The notes under the pieces are model-generated. The model was given only the letters and a program-made list of their open reading frames with translations. It ran no database searches and was not told the DNA's origin. 64,000 bases of DNA from Gordonia hongkongensis (lineage in GTDB: Bacteria > Actinomycetota > Actinomycetes > Mycobacteriales > Mycobacteriaceae): positions 4,960,001 through 5,024,000 of the forward strand of contig NZ_CP095552.1 in NCBI RefSeq assembly GCF_023078355.1, written 5' to 3'. Below, piece after piece: positions 34,370 to 44,307 of this stretch (position 1 is its first letter; each line of letters starts with the position of its first letter). A program made the position numbers and the translations under genes.

Positions 34370-35854
34370 GTGCACATGGGCGAGTATCTGTCCGCGGACG
34401 CGACCACCCTGGCCGGTCTCGTGGCCTCCGGCGAGGTGACCGCCGCCGAACTCCTCGACCTCGCACGAGCCCGTGCAGACGCGGTCAATCCGTCGCTCAA
34501 CGCCATCGTGATCCGCATGGACGCCGAAGCCGACGCCCGCGTCCGCAGTGACCTCACCGGGCCTTTCGCCGGCGTCCCGTTCCTCATCAAGGACCTCGCG
34601 CAGGACTACCGCGGGTATCCGACGACCCGCGGCTCGCGCGCCCTCGCCACGCACATCGCCCGTGAACACTCCTTTGGCGTGCGCCGGTTCCTCGACGCCG
34701 GCCTCGTCGTCTTCGGCAAGACGAACACCCCCGAGTTCGGCGCGAAGGCCATCACCGAACCCACCCTCTGGGGACCGGCGCGCAACCCCTGGGACCTCGA
34801 CGTGACGCCCGGCGGATCATCGGGCGGCAGTGCGGCCGCGGTGGCCGCCGGGATCGTGCCGGCGGCCGGGGCGAGCGACGGCGGCGGTTCCATTCGCATC
34901 CCGGCCGCGTGTACCGGGTTGTTCGGGCTCAAGAGCTCGCGTGGCCTGATGCCGTTCGGTCCGCAGACCGGTGAACCGCTGTTCGGGATGGGCGTCGAAG
35001 GTGTGGTGACCCGGACCGTCCGCGATGCCGCCGCACTGTACGACGCCCTGATCGGACCGACGCCGTCGTCGACCTACCCGGCGCCGCTGCACACCGAGAC
35101 CTACAGCGCCCGGATCGCGACCCCGCCCCGGTTGCTGCGGATCGGGTACACCACGACCTCTGCGATCAACGCGAATCCGCACCCGGAGGCCGTCGCCGCG
35201 GTCGAGCACGCGGCGTCGATCCTGACCGAACTCGGCCACCAGGTCGAGGAGGTCGATCCGCCGCACGACGACGCCGCCCTCGCCCGCGACTTCCTCGACA
35301 TCTGGTTCGCCAAGTGCGCCGCCCAGGTCGACGAGGTCCGACGCCTCACCGGCGCTCCCGACTCCCACTTCGAGGCCGACACCCTGACGCTGGCGGAACT
35401 GGGCCGGGCCGCCGGCGTCGTCCCGCTGTTCACCGCGCTCGACCACATCAACGACCACGTCCTGGCCCTCGACCGCTTCCATCAGACCCACGACCTGCTG
35501 CTGACGCCCACCCTCGCGGTACCGCCGCCGCGGGTCGGGTCGATGACCACGCCGCCGGTCCTGCAGCGGGCATCGCGGCTCGCCTCCCGCGCGCGGTCCG
35601 GCCGTGCGATCTCCCGCTTGGGGATCGTCGACAAGCTCATCTACGAGAGCCTCGGCTGGGTGCCGTACACGCAGCTCGCCAACCTCACGGGCCGGCCGGC
35701 GATGAGCGTGCCGCTGCACTGGACCGATGCCGGCCTCCCGCTCGGCGTGCAGTTCGTCGGCCGACTCGGCGCCGACGGCGATCTCCTCGCCCTCGCTGCG
35801 GGCCTCGAAGCCGCCGCGCCGTGGTTCCACCGGTACGCCGACATCGCGCTGTAG
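34370..35854 (+). CDS. Amidase (amidase-signature family)
   Basis: 494 residues, GTG 34370 (ATG 34376 also possible). Catalytic Ser-cisSer-Lys is visible: Lys in [11 protein letters not shown] (near 75), [17 protein letters not shown] around 147-163 with the cis-Ser, and the nucleophile Ser in [14 protein letters not shown]. It hydrolyses an amide, ester or aryl-acylamide in the cytoplasm; GatA is excluded by the lack of GatB/C neighbours and by divergence. The FAD-binding gene follows after 75 bp on the same strand. Confidence 0.9.
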   Translation: MHMGEYLSADATTLAGLVASGEVTAAELLDLARARADAVNPSLNAIVIRMDAEADARVRSDLTGPFAGVPFLIKDLAQDYRGYPTTRGSRALATHIAREHSFGVRRFLDAGLVVFGKTNTPEFGAKAITEPTLWGPARNPWDLDVTPGGSSGGSAAAVAAGIVPAAGASDGGGSIRIPAACTGLFGLKSSRGLMPFGPQTGEPLFGMGVEGVVTRTVRDAAALYDALIGPTPSSTYPAPLHTETYSARIATPPRLLRIGYTTTSAINANPHPEAVAAVEHAASILTELGHQVEEVDPPHDDAALARDFLDIWFAKCAAQVDEVRRLTGAPDSHFEADTLTLAELGRAAGVVPLFTALDHINDHVLALDRFHQTHDLLLTPTLAVPPPRVGSMTTPPVLQRASRLASRARSGRAISRLGIVDKLIYESLGWVPYTQLANLTGRPAMSVPLHWTDAGLPLGVQFVGRLGADGDLLALAAGLEAAAPWFHRYADIAL

Positions 35855-35929
35855 TACGGGGCTAATCTCGTCTGCGAATGCACATGTCCCGGGACCGGCC
35901 CGGTCATTTTGGCGGTGTGAGGAGATGCG

Positions 35930-37603
35930 GTGGCGGAGCACGGGGCCGACGCGGTGGTCGTCGGCGCGGGACTGGCGGGTCTCGTGGCGACATACGAACT
36001 CACCAAGGCCGGACGCCGCGTCGTCGTGGTCGACCAGGAGAATCGCAACAACCTTGGCGCGCAGGCATTCTGGTCGCTGGGCGGGTTGTTCATGGTGGAC
36101 ACGCCGGAGCAGCGTCGGCTGGGCATCAAAGACTCCGCGGATCTCGCCCTGCAGGACTGGATGGGGTCGGCCGGTTTCGATCGTGACGACGAGGACTACT
36201 GGCCGCGCCAGTGGGCCCGCGCCTACGTGGACTTCGCGGCCACCGAGAAACGGCAGTACCTTCACGACCTCGGGTTGCGCATCACCCCGATCGTCGGGTG
36301 GGCCGAACGCGGCGGCGGGTTCGCCGACGGCCACGGCAACTCGGTGCCCCGCTTCCACCTCACCTGGGGAACCGGACCCGAGGTCGTGCGGGTCTTCGCC
36401 GAGCCGGTCCTGGAGGCGGAGAAGCGCGGGCTCGTCGAGTTCCGGTTCCGGCATCGCGTCGACGAGCTCATCGTCGACGACGGCGCCGCCGTCGGCGTAC
36501 GGGGTGTCACGCTCGCCCCGACCGACGCCGAACGCGGCCAGGCGTCGAACCGGGATGTGGTGGGCGACTTCGAGATCCGTGCCGGGTCGGTCATCGTCAC
36601 CTCGGGCGGCATCGGCCACAATCACGACCTGATCCGCAAGAACTGGCCCGTCGACCGTCTCGGCCCCGCGCCGGAGACGATGATCTCGGGCGTCCCGGCG
36701 CACGTCGACGGCCGGATGCTGGAGATCAGCGAGACCGCCGGCGCGAACATCGTCAACCGCGACCGGATGTGGCATTACACCGAGGGCATCCACAACTGGG
36801 ACCCGATCTGGCCCGACCACGCGATCCGCATCATCCCCGGCCCGTCGTCACTGTGGCTCGACGCCAACGGCAACCGCCTCGCGCCGCCGAACTTCCCCGG
36901 CTTCGACACCCTCTCGACGATGAAGGCGATCCTGGCGGCCGGTCACGACTACTCGTGGTTCGTCCTCACCCAGACAATCGTGGAGAAGGAGTTCATGCTG
37001 TCGGGCTCGGAGCAGAACCCCGACATCACCGCGAAAGACGTCAAACTGGCCGCGAAGAGCCGGCTGGCGAAGGGCGCCGCGGGACCGGTCGATGCCTTCG
37101 TGCGGAACGGCGTCGACTTCGTGGTCGCCGACAACCTCCCGGAACTGGTCGCCGGGATGAACAAGATCGCCCGCGGCCCCGAACTCGACCTCGCGCACCT
37201 CGAACGCATCATCTCCGCACGCGACGCCGAGATCGGCAACAAGTTCTCCAAGGACGCACAGCTGATGGCGATCACCAATGCCCGACAGTTCGTCGGCGAC
37301 AAGATCGTTCGGGTCGCCAAGCCGCATCGACTGCTCGATCCCGAACACGGCCCGCTGATCGCGGTCCGGCTCAACATCCTGACCCGCAAGACCCTGGGCG
37401 GGCTCGAGACCAATCTCGACTCCCAGGTCCTGCGGCCGGACGGCACCGCCTTCGACGGCCTGTTCGCCGCCGGCGAGGTCGCGGGCTTCGGCGGCGGTGG
37501 CGTCCACGGGTACAACGCACTCGAGGGGACGTTCCTCGGCGGATGCATCTTCTCCGGCCGCGCCGCCGGCCGGGCGGTGGCGCGGGCCACAACGCGCCGC
37601 TGA
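35930..37603 (+). CDS. FAD-binding dehydrogenase, KstD-like (Rv0785-type)
   Basis: 557 residues from GTG 35930 with GAGGAG upstream. FAD fold ADAVVVGAGLAGLVATYELTKAG, then NLGAQAFWSLGGLFMVDTPEQ; C-terminal VAGFGGGGVHGYNALEGTFLGGCIFSGRAAGR. This is the KstD/fumarate-reductase flavoprotein family, resembling the uncharacterised mycobacterial protein Rv0785. Likely substrate a steroid or other polycyclic ketone; unproven. No KstR box is seen before it. Ends in a hairpin that overlaps the stop codon. Confidence 0.87.
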   Translation: MAEHGADAVVVGAGLAGLVATYELTKAGRRVVVVDQENRNNLGAQAFWSLGGLFMVDTPEQRRLGIKDSADLALQDWMGSAGFDRDDEDYWPRQWARAYVDFAATEKRQYLHDLGLRITPIVGWAERGGGFADGHGNSVPRFHLTWGTGPEVVRVFAEPVLEAEKRGLVEFRFRHRVDELIVDDGAAVGVRGVTLAPTDAERGQASNRDVVGDFEIRAGSVIVTSGGIGHNHDLIRKNWPVDRLGPAPETMISGVPAHVDGRMLEISETAGANIVNRDRMWHYTEGIHNWDPIWPDHAIRIIPGPSSLWLDANGNRLAPPNFPGFDTLSTMKAILAAGHDYSWFVLTQTIVEKEFMLSGSEQNPDITAKDVKLAAKSRLAKGAAGPVDAFVRNGVDFVVADNLPELVAGMNKIARGPELDLAHLERIISARDAEIGNKFSKDAQLMAITNARQFVGDKIVRVAKPHRLLDPEHGPLIAVRLNILTRKTLGGLETNLDSQVLRPDGTAFDGLFAAGEVAGFGGGGVHGYNALEGTFLGGCIFSGRAAGRAVARATTRR

Positions 37604-37620
37604 CCCGTCACCGGTCAGCG
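37598..37620 (+). terminator. Short hairpin at the end of the KstD-like gene
   Basis: CGCTGACC (37598-37605) and GGTCAGCG (37613-37620) pair around CGTCACC; the stop codon lies in the stem. No T-run, so only a possible terminator. TATACA at 37641-37646 just after it could be the -10 of the DyP promoter. Confidence 0.45.
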
Positions 37621-37701
37621 TCGAAAAGGGTTGCCTGCCCTATACATTCGCGGCACGATCTGCTGCCCCACGGTTTGTACGCATGGGCTAGTGTGTTCAG
37701 C

Positions 37702-38706
37702 GTGCCGGTGCCCCAGACGATCCTGACGCGGAAGACCAAGTCGGCGATCTTCCTCGTCTTCACCATCGACGACGGCGGTGAAGACGCGGTTCGCGCTGCG
37801 CTGGAAGACATCCCCGGCCTGAACAACGCGGTGTCCTCGCGGGCTCCCGAGGCGGCACTGGCCGGGATCGTGTCGATCGGCTCCGCGGCGTGGGACCGCC
37901 TGTTCACCGGCCCGCGACCACGCTCGTTGCGGCCGTTCGTCCCCTACGAGGGCGATGTCCACACCGCCCCGGCGACGCCCGCCGATCTGCTCGTGCACAT
38001 CAAGTCCGACGACATGGGCCTGTGTTACGAACTCGGCGCCAAGATCACCGAGGCATTCGGGGACGCGGTCACCGTCGTCGACGAAGTGCACGGGTTCCGC
38101 TACTTCGACCTGCGCGACCTCATCGGCTTCGTCGACGGCACCGAGAACCCGATCGGACAGGCGGCGATCGACGCGATCACGGTCGGCGGGGAGGACCCGG
38201 ACTTCGAGGGCGGCAGCTACGTCGCCATCCAGCGTTACATACACGACCTGTCGTCGTGGAACGACCTGAGCACCGAGGAGCAGGAAGCCGCGATCGGGCG
38301 GACCAAGCTCGACAACGTCGAGATGGCCGACGACGTGAAGCCCCCGAACTCCCACATCGCGCTGAACGTCGTCGAGGACGAGAACGGCGAGGAGATCGAC
38401 GTCGTGCGGGACAACATGCCGTACGGCGACGTCTCGGGTGCCGGTGTCAACGGCACGTTCTACATCGCCTACTCGGCAGCGCCCGACGTCACCGAGGAGA
38501 TGCTGCGCAAGATGTTCATCGGCGACCCACCCGGCACCTACGACCGCCTCCTCGACTTCACCACCGCGGTCACCGGGGCCCAGTTCTTCACCCCGACACT
38601 CGACTTCCTCGAAGACCTGCCACCCGCGCCCGACGCCGCACCCACGGCTTCCCCCGCCCCGACAACCCGTTCCGACGGCTCGCTGGGCATCGGGTCACTG
38701 CACTGA
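37702..38706 (+). CDS. Dye-decolourising peroxidase (DyP, B-type), encapsulin cargo
   Basis: About 334 residues; start GTG 37702 gives PVPQTILTRKTKSAIFLVFTI as in DypB homologues (GTG 37693 and 37708 are alternatives). Heme-site marks are present: distal Asp in GFVDGTENP, proximal His in NSHIALNVV, and the distal Arg and Asn in VVRDNMPYG. The tail DGSLGIGSLH is the peptide that targets DyP into encapsulin shells. It uses peroxide to oxidise phenolic or dye substrates. Encapsulin follows after 58 bp. Confidence 0.95.
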   Translation: MPVPQTILTRKTKSAIFLVFTIDDGGEDAVRAALEDIPGLNNAVSSRAPEAALAGIVSIGSAAWDRLFTGPRPRSLRPFVPYEGDVHTAPATPADLLVHIKSDDMGLCYELGAKITEAFGDAVTVVDEVHGFRYFDLRDLIGFVDGTENPIGQAAIDAITVGGEDPDFEGGSYVAIQRYIHDLSSWNDLSTEEQEAAIGRTKLDNVEMADDVKPPNSHIALNVVEDENGEEIDVVRDNMPYGDVSGAGVNGTFYIAYSAAPDVTEEMLRKMFIGDPPGTYDRLLDFTTAVTGAQFFTPTLDFLEDLPPAPDAAPTASPAPTTRSDGSLGIGSLH

Positions 38707-38764
38707 CGACACCCGCCATCCGACCACCGCATCCGCCACAACCCGGCCGCACCAGGAGGACACC

Positions 38765-39574
38765 ATGAACAACCTGCATCGCGAACTCGCACCGATCTCC
38801 GACGCGGCCTGGGCGGAGATCGAAGAGGAGGCGACCCGCTCCTTCAAGCGCAACGTCGCGGGCCGTCGCCTCGTCGACGTGACCGGGCCGCTCGGCTCCG
38901 ACACCGCATCGGTGACGCTCGGACATCGCACCAAGATCGACTCACCGTCGCAGGGGATCACCGCCTTCCAGCGGCGCACCCAGTCGCTGGTGGAACTCAA
39001 GGTCCCGTTCACGGTGTCCCGCGAGGCCATCGACGACGTCGACCGCGGCGCCAAAGACTCCGACTGGGACCCGGTCGTGGAGGCCGCACGCGAACTCGCG
39101 CTCGCCGAGGACCGGGCGATCTTCGAGGGTTACGCCGCGGCGTCGATCACCGGCATCCGCGCCGAGGCCGCCGCCACCCCGATCCCGCTGCCCGCCGACG
39201 TGCGCGACTACCCGGAGGCGGTCAGCCAGGCGCTGAGCACATTGCGCCTGGCGTCGGTCGACGGTCCGTACGCGGTGGCCCTGTCGGCCGAGGCCTACAC
39301 CCAGGTCAACGAGACGTCGAACCACGGCTACCCGATCCTCGAACACATCCAGCGCCTGTTCACCGGCGACATCGTGTGGGCGCCCGCGATCAGCGGCGCG
39401 TTCGTGATGAGCACCCGCGGCGGCGACTTCGAACTGACCATCGGCCAGGACGTGTCCATCGGCTACGACTCACACGACGCCGACGTGGTGAACCTGTACT
39501 TCCAGGAGTCGTTCACCTTCCTCACCCACACCGCCGAGGCAGCCGTCGCGCTGACCGAGCCGCCGACCGTCTGA
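38765..39574 (+). CDS. Type 1 encapsulin shell protein
   Basis: 269 residues, HK97-fold family 1 encapsulin: begins NNLHRELAPISDAAWAEIEEEA, includes GRRLVDVTGPLG near 38-49 and PFTVSREAIDDVDRGAKDSDW, and ends QDVSIGYDSHDADVVNLYFQESFTFL. ATG 38765 has a good AGGAGGAC ribosome site. Many copies form a nanocompartment of about 24 nm in actinobacteria, which here would load DyP through its C-terminal peptide. The pair forms one operon and may protect from oxidative stress. Confidence 0.96.
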   Translation: MNNLHRELAPISDAAWAEIEEEATRSFKRNVAGRRLVDVTGPLGSDTASVTLGHRTKIDSPSQGITAFQRRTQSLVELKVPFTVSREAIDDVDRGAKDSDWDPVVEAARELALAEDRAIFEGYAAASITGIRAEAAATPIPLPADVRDYPEAVSQALSTLRLASVDGPYAVALSAEAYTQVNETSNHGYPILEHIQRLFTGDIVWAPAISGAFVMSTRGGDFELTIGQDVSIGYDSHDADVVNLYFQESFTFLTHTAEAAVALTEPPTV

Positions 39575-39706
39575 GCACCTGCCCGCGGTCCCCGCCTGCG
39601 CGGATTCCCGGTGGGCAGATACTCGGCGGCGTCCGTTGCGAGCGGCAACTAGTCTGGCGCAGGTGATCGCAGTGAACTCCGGCCGGTCCTCCCTCCCGGC
39701 GGCCAG

Positions 39707-41440
39707 ATGCTGACCCGACTCGTCCGCACCTACCTCTCCCGGTACCGCATCAACGTCGCGCTCGTCATCGTGCTGCAACTGCTGGCGACCATCGCGATGC
39801 TGTACCTGCCGAGCCTCAACGCCGACATCATCGACAACGGCGTCGCCCGCGGGGACACCGGTTACATCCTGCGCATCGGCGGCTGGATGCTGCTGGTGAG
39901 CGTCGCCCAGATCATCGTGACGGTGACCGCGCAGTACTTCGGCGCGCGCGCCGCGCTCGGGGTCGGGCGCGACATCCGGGGCGACCTACTGCATCGGGTG
40001 AACTCCTTCTCCGCACGCGAGGTCGGCACGTTCGGCGCGCCGTCACTGATCACCCGCACCACCAACGACGTCCAGCAGGTGCAGCTGCTCATCGTGATGA
40101 GCAGCGCGATCCTGGTGATGGCGCCGATCATGTGTATCGGCGGGATCGTCATGGGCGTCCGGGAGGCGCCGGCCCTGTCCTGGGTCATCGCCATCGCGGT
40201 GCCCATCCTCGGGGTGTCGATGGGGGCCATCATCGCGAAGATGATCCCCGGCTTCCGCGCGATGCAGGAACGGATCGACAACGTCAACCGCGTCCTGCGC
40301 GAGCAGATCACCGGCATCCGGGTTGTGCGGGCGTTCGTGCGAGAAGACTACGAACGCAAGCGTTTCGCTGTCGCCAACGACGACCTCGCCGACGCGACCC
40401 TGCACGTCGGCCGGTTGATGGCCCTGATGTTCCCGGTCGTCATGGTGATCACCAACGTCACCATCGTCGCGGTGATCTGGTTCGGCGGGCACGCGGTCTC
40501 CGACGGTTCGCTGGAGATCGGCGCACTGACCGCGGTGATGAGCTACGTGATGCAGATCCTGATGTCGGTGATGATGGCGTCGTTCCTGGCGATGATGGCC
40601 CCGCGCGCGGCGGTCTGCGCTGAACGCATCTCCGAGGTCCTCGCCACCGACACCTCGGTCCATCCGCCGACTGAACCGGTCGGTTTCGCCACCCACCCCG
40701 GTACGGTGGAGTTCGATGCCGCCGAGTTCCGCTATCCCGGCGCCGACGACCCGGTGTTGAGCGGCATCGACTTCCGCGTCGAGCCGGGCACCACGACCGC
40801 GATCGTCGGCTCGACGGGGTCGGGCAAGACCACCCTCGTCGGGCTGGTGCCGCGGCTGATCGACACGACCTCCGGCACGGTCCGGGTCGGCGGTACCGAC
40901 GTCAAGCGGCTCGATCCCGACGAGCTCCGGTCGGTCGTCGGTCTGGTGCCCCAGCGGCCGTACCTGTTCTCGGGAACCATCCGCTCGAACCTGCTGCACG
41001 GTAAGGCCGACGCCACTGACGACGAGATCTGGGAGGCGCTGCGCATCGCGCAGGCGGAGGACTTCGTGTCCGCGATGCCCGACGGTCTGGACACCAAGGT
41101 GTCCCAGGGCGGGACGACCGTCTCCGGCGGGCAGCGGCAGCGCCTGGCGATCGCACGCGCCCTCATCCGGCGGCCCGCGATCTACCTCTTCGACGACTCG
41201 TTCTCCGCGCTCGACCTGACCACCGATGCGCGGCTGCGCGCCGCACTGCGCCCCGCCACCCGCGACGCCGCGGTCATCGTCGTGGCGCAACGCATCTCGA
41301 CCATCGTCGACGCCGAGCAGATCGTCGTGCTCGATCGCGGCCGGGTCGTCGGGCTCGGTACCCACGACGACCTGCGGCAGTCGTGCCCGACCTACGCCGA
41401 GATCGTCGAATCGCAGATGGCGATGGAGGAGCGCTCATGA
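39707..41440 (+). CDS. ABC exporter half-transporter A (degenerate catalytic site)
   Basis: 577 residues: six TM helices to about 315, then an NBD. Walker A GSTGSGKTT, Q-loop VPQRPYL, canonical signature VSGGQRQRL, but Walker B is YLFDDSF with Asp for the catalytic Glu and the switch is AQRIST with Gln for His. This is the degenerate partner of a heterodimeric type IV exporter. It pairs with the next gene, whose start overlaps its stop (ATGA). Exported compound unknown; drug or lipid export is common. Confidence 0.93.
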   Translation: MLTRLVRTYLSRYRINVALVIVLQLLATIAMLYLPSLNADIIDNGVARGDTGYILRIGGWMLLVSVAQIIVTVTAQYFGARAALGVGRDIRGDLLHRVNSFSAREVGTFGAPSLITRTTNDVQQVQLLIVMSSAILVMAPIMCIGGIVMGVREAPALSWVIAIAVPILGVSMGAIIAKMIPGFRAMQERIDNVNRVLREQITGIRVVRAFVREDYERKRFAVANDDLADATLHVGRLMALMFPVVMVITNVTIVAVIWFGGHAVSDGSLEIGALTAVMSYVMQILMSVMMASFLAMMAPRAAVCAERISEVLATDTSVHPPTEPVGFATHPGTVEFDAAEFRYPGADDPVLSGIDFRVEPGTTTAIVGSTGSGKTTLVGLVPRLIDTTSGTVRVGGTDVKRLDPDELRSVVGLVPQRPYLFSGTIRSNLLHGKADATDDEIWEALRIAQAEDFVSAMPDGLDTKVSQGGTTVSGGQRQRLAIARALIRRPAIYLFDDSFSALDLTTDARLRAALRPATRDAAVIVVAQRISTIVDAEQIVVLDRGRVVGLGTHDDLRQSCPTYAEIVESQMAMEERS

Positions 41441-43356
41441 CCCGGCCCGGAGGCCCGCCGATGGCGGCCGGACCCGAATCCAAGCCTCGCTCGTTCTGGC
41501 CGTCGGTCAAACGCGTTGTCGCACAGCTCGCGTCGTACCGACTGCTGATGACGGTCACCCTCGCGTCGCTGGTCGGCTCGGTCGTGCTGATCGCGATCGC
41601 GCCCCGCGTGCTGGGTTACGCCACCGACCTCGTCTTCGACGGCGTGATCGGCCGCACCCTGCCCGAGGGGCTCACCAAGGAACAGGCGGTGGCCGGGCTC
41701 CGCGAGAGCGGAGACGACACGTTCGCCGACATGGTCTCGTCGATGGACGTGACCCCCGGCGTCGGAGTGGATTTCGGCGCCGTCGGTCGCGTGCTGTTGA
41801 TCACCCTCGTGCTGTATGTGGTGTCCTCGGCGCTCGCCTGGCTCGCCGGGTACCTGCTGAACATCGTCGTCGTCGGCACCATCCGCCGGCTCCGCGACGA
41901 CGTCGAGGCCAAGGTGCATCGCCTGCCGCTGCGCTACTACGACACGATGCCGCGCGGCGAGCTGTTGAGCCGGGTGACCAACGATCTCGACAACCTGTCG
42001 CAGAGCATGCAACAGACCATCTCCCAGTTCGCCAACTCGGTGCTGACGGTGATCGCGCTGCTGATCATGATGATCTGGATCTCGCCGCTGCTGGCGCTCA
42101 TCGCGGTGGCCACGGTGCCGCTGGCGATCATCGCGACCGGCATCATCGCGAAGCGTTCGAAGCCGCACTTCTCGGCCCAGTGGTCGTCGACGGGCGCGCT
42201 CAATGCTCAGGTCGAGGAGGCCTTCACCGGGCATGAGCTGGTGACCGCCTTCGGCCGTCAGCGCGAGATCGAGGCGACCTTCGACGAACGCAACGAGAAA
42301 CTGTACGAGTCGAGTTGGCGCGCGCAGTTCATCTCCGGCGTCATCATGCCGACAATCATGTTCCTGGGGAACCTCAACTACGTGGCGGTCGCGGTCGTCG
42401 GTGGTCTGCGCGTGGCGTCGGGCTCGCTGAGTCTCGGTGAGGTGCAGGCGTTCATCCAGTACTCGCGCCAGTTCACGCAGCCGCTGACACAGATCGGTTC
42501 GATGATCAACCTGATGCAGAGCGGTGTCGCCTCCGCCGAGCGGATCTTCGACATCCTGGACGCCGACGAGCAGTCGCCCGACGCCGCGAATCCGAAGACG
42601 CCCGCCGAGGACAAGGGACTCATCGAGTTCGACGACGTCTCCTTCCGGTACGTCGAGGACAAGCCGCTGATCGAGAATCTCAGCCTGGTGGCGCGCCCCG
42701 GGCACATGGTCGCGATCGTCGGCCCGACCGGCGCGGGCAAGACCACCCTGGTCAACCTGATCATGCGGTTCTACGACGTCGATTCCGGTGTCATCCGGGT
42801 CGACGGCGTCGACTCCACGGACATGACGCGCGACGACCTACGCGAGCGCACCGGTATGGTGCTGCAGGACTCGTGGCTGTTCGGCGGCACGATCTACGAC
42901 AACATCGCCTACGGCGACCCCACCGCCTCGCGAGAGGAGGTGCTCGACGCCGCCCGGATGAGTCACGTCCACCACTTCGTGCGGACACTCCCCGACGGCT
43001 ATGACACCGTGCTCGACGACGAGGGCGGTGGCGTCAGTGCCGGTGAGCGGCAGCTCATCACGATCGCGCGGGCCTTCCTCGCCCGGCCCACGATCCTCAT
43101 CCTCGACGAGGCGACGAGTTCCGTCGACACCCGCACCGAGCTGCTCATCCAGAAGGCGATGGCCAATCTGCGGTCGGATCGCACGAGTTTCGTCATCGCG
43201 CACCGGCTCTCCACGGTGCGCGACGCCGACGTCATCGTCGTCATGGAGGACGGGCACATCGTCGAGCAGGGCAACCACGACGAACTGCTCGCCGCCCGCG
43301 GCGCCTACTGCCGGCTGTACGAAAGCCAGTTCACCGGGGCCATCGAGGCGGGCTGA
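41437..43356 (+). CDS. ABC exporter half-transporter B (catalytically competent)
   Basis: 639 residues from ATG 41437. N-terminal TM domain with a longer insert after TM1 (residues ~65-110), then NBD: Walker A GPTGAGKTT, Walker B LILDEATSSVD with the catalytic Glu and switch AHRLST, but the signature is VSAGERQ rather than SGGQ. So one complete site forms from its Walker motifs and the partner's SGGQ. The asymmetric arrangement matches exporters of the TM287/288, LmrCD and BmrCD kind. Ends at hairpin-repeat cluster C. Confidence 0.93.
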   Translation: MTRPGGPPMAAGPESKPRSFWPSVKRVVAQLASYRLLMTVTLASLVGSVVLIAIAPRVLGYATDLVFDGVIGRTLPEGLTKEQAVAGLRESGDDTFADMVSSMDVTPGVGVDFGAVGRVLLITLVLYVVSSALAWLAGYLLNIVVVGTIRRLRDDVEAKVHRLPLRYYDTMPRGELLSRVTNDLDNLSQSMQQTISQFANSVLTVIALLIMMIWISPLLALIAVATVPLAIIATGIIAKRSKPHFSAQWSSTGALNAQVEEAFTGHELVTAFGRQREIEATFDERNEKLYESSWRAQFISGVIMPTIMFLGNLNYVAVAVVGGLRVASGSLSLGEVQAFIQYSRQFTQPLTQIGSMINLMQSGVASAERIFDILDADEQSPDAANPKTPAEDKGLIEFDDVSFRYVEDKPLIENLSLVARPGHMVAIVGPTGAGKTTLVNLIMRFYDVDSGVIRVDGVDSTDMTRDDLRERTGMVLQDSWLFGGTIYDNIAYGDPTASREEVLDAARMSHVHHFVRTLPDGYDTVLDDEGGGVSAGERQLITIARAFLARPTILILDEATSSVDTRTELLIQKAMANLRSDRTSFVIAHRLSTVRDADVIVVMEDGHIVEQGNHDELLAARGAYCRLYESQFTGAIEAG

Positions 43357-43359
43357 GAC

Positions 43360-43689
43360 CCTTCGTGACGCTCGCAAGCTCGCTCCTCAGGGAGCACAAG
43401 GAGGCTCGCTTCGCTCACACCTCAGGGAGCAGGAAAAGCGCGTCCCCACCCCGCTCGCTAATCCGAAAGCGCCACACACCCATTGGTCCCTGAGGTGCGA
43501 GGAGCGATAGCGACGAGCCACGAAGGGCCTGGTGAGGCACCTTGCGAGCCCTTCGTGGCTCGCTTCGCTCGCACCTCAGGGAGCACAAGTAGGCTCGCTT
43601 CGCTCGCACCTCAGGGAGCAAGAAAAGCGCGTCCCCCACCCCGCTCCCTGAGGAGCGCCCGGAGCTTGCGGAGGGCGCGTCACGAAGGG
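43360..43689. repeat. Hairpin-repeat cluster C (three variants)
   Basis: Between convergent genes. Contains CCCTTCGTGACGCTCGCAAG (43360-43379) with CTCGCTCCTCAGGGAGCA, then copies with GGCTCGCTTCGCTC and CACCTCAGGGAGCA (near 43391-43430, 43557-43599, 43592-43620), a facing copy TCCCTGAGGTGCGAGGAGCG (43487-43506), and at the end the GCTCCCTGAGGAGCGCC variant (about 43644). So all three arm types of the family occur here. Confidence 0.88.
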
Positions 43690-44262
43690 TCACGCCGGCC
43701 GCTCGTTGCGCGCCGCCCGTTCGACGATGGTGGCGATGCGTTTGGTCTTGGTCTCCGGCCGCTTCGCCAGGGCGAGCTGCGACAGTCCTAACTTGCGCGC
43801 GCTCGGCGGGAACGCGTCCCACTTGGCCCGCGCGACGGGATCGGCGTCGAGGGCGGCGGCGAGTTCGGGGGATTCGATGAGCGCCTCGGCGTCGTCGAAC
43901 AGCGTCCACAGGCCGCGGACCTGAGCGTCGTCGATGACGGCCTGCCCGGCGGGCTGGATGCGGCCGGCGGCCGCGAGGTCGGCGACCCGCGCCTTGTTCG
44001 ACGCCGACCATCCGCTGTTGCGACCGTGCCGGGTGAACCACATGCCGCGGCGGTCGGAGTCGATCACACGGGTGTGACCGTCGATCCACCCCCAGCACAG
44101 CGCTTCGCGCACGCACTCGTCGTAGTCGAGCGGTTCCCGGCCCGAACCCCTGCGCCAGAACACAAGCCACACCCCCGGCGAAGTCTCGTGGTTGTCGCGC
44201 AACCACTCTCGCCAGGCCTCGACGGTGTCGAGGCTGAGCTTCGGCGCGTCCGGGTCGGCCAT
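43690..44262 (-). CDS. YdeI/OmpD-associated family protein
   Basis: 190 residues. Family motifs: SPGVWLVFWRRGSGREPLDYDECVREALCWGWIDG near 28-62, WFTRHGRNSGWSASNKARV around 75-93, and C-terminal RPETKTKRIATIVERAARN. Function unknown; proteins of this family are linked to antimicrobial peptide or stress responses in other bacteria. ATG 44262. Confidence 0.88.
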   Translation of the reverse strand: MADPDAPKLSLDTVEAWREWLRDNHETSPGVWLVFWRRGSGREPLDYDECVREALCWGWIDGHTRVIDSDRRGMWFTRHGRNSGWSASNKARVADLAAAGRIQPAGQAVIDDAQVRGLWTLFDDAEALIESPELAAALDADPVARAKWDAFPPSARKLGLSQLALAKRPETKTKRIATIVERAARNERPA

Positions 44263-44307
44263 GTGTTCACCCTAATGACCTCGGCCTTCTCTCGGTACAG
44301 TTGAGCC

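Noticed and set aside
36211..38706. 831-aa frame ending in the DyP sequence
   Set aside because: Its first 500 codons are an Arg-rich shadow of the KstD-like gene; DyP begins at the GTGs around 37693-37708.
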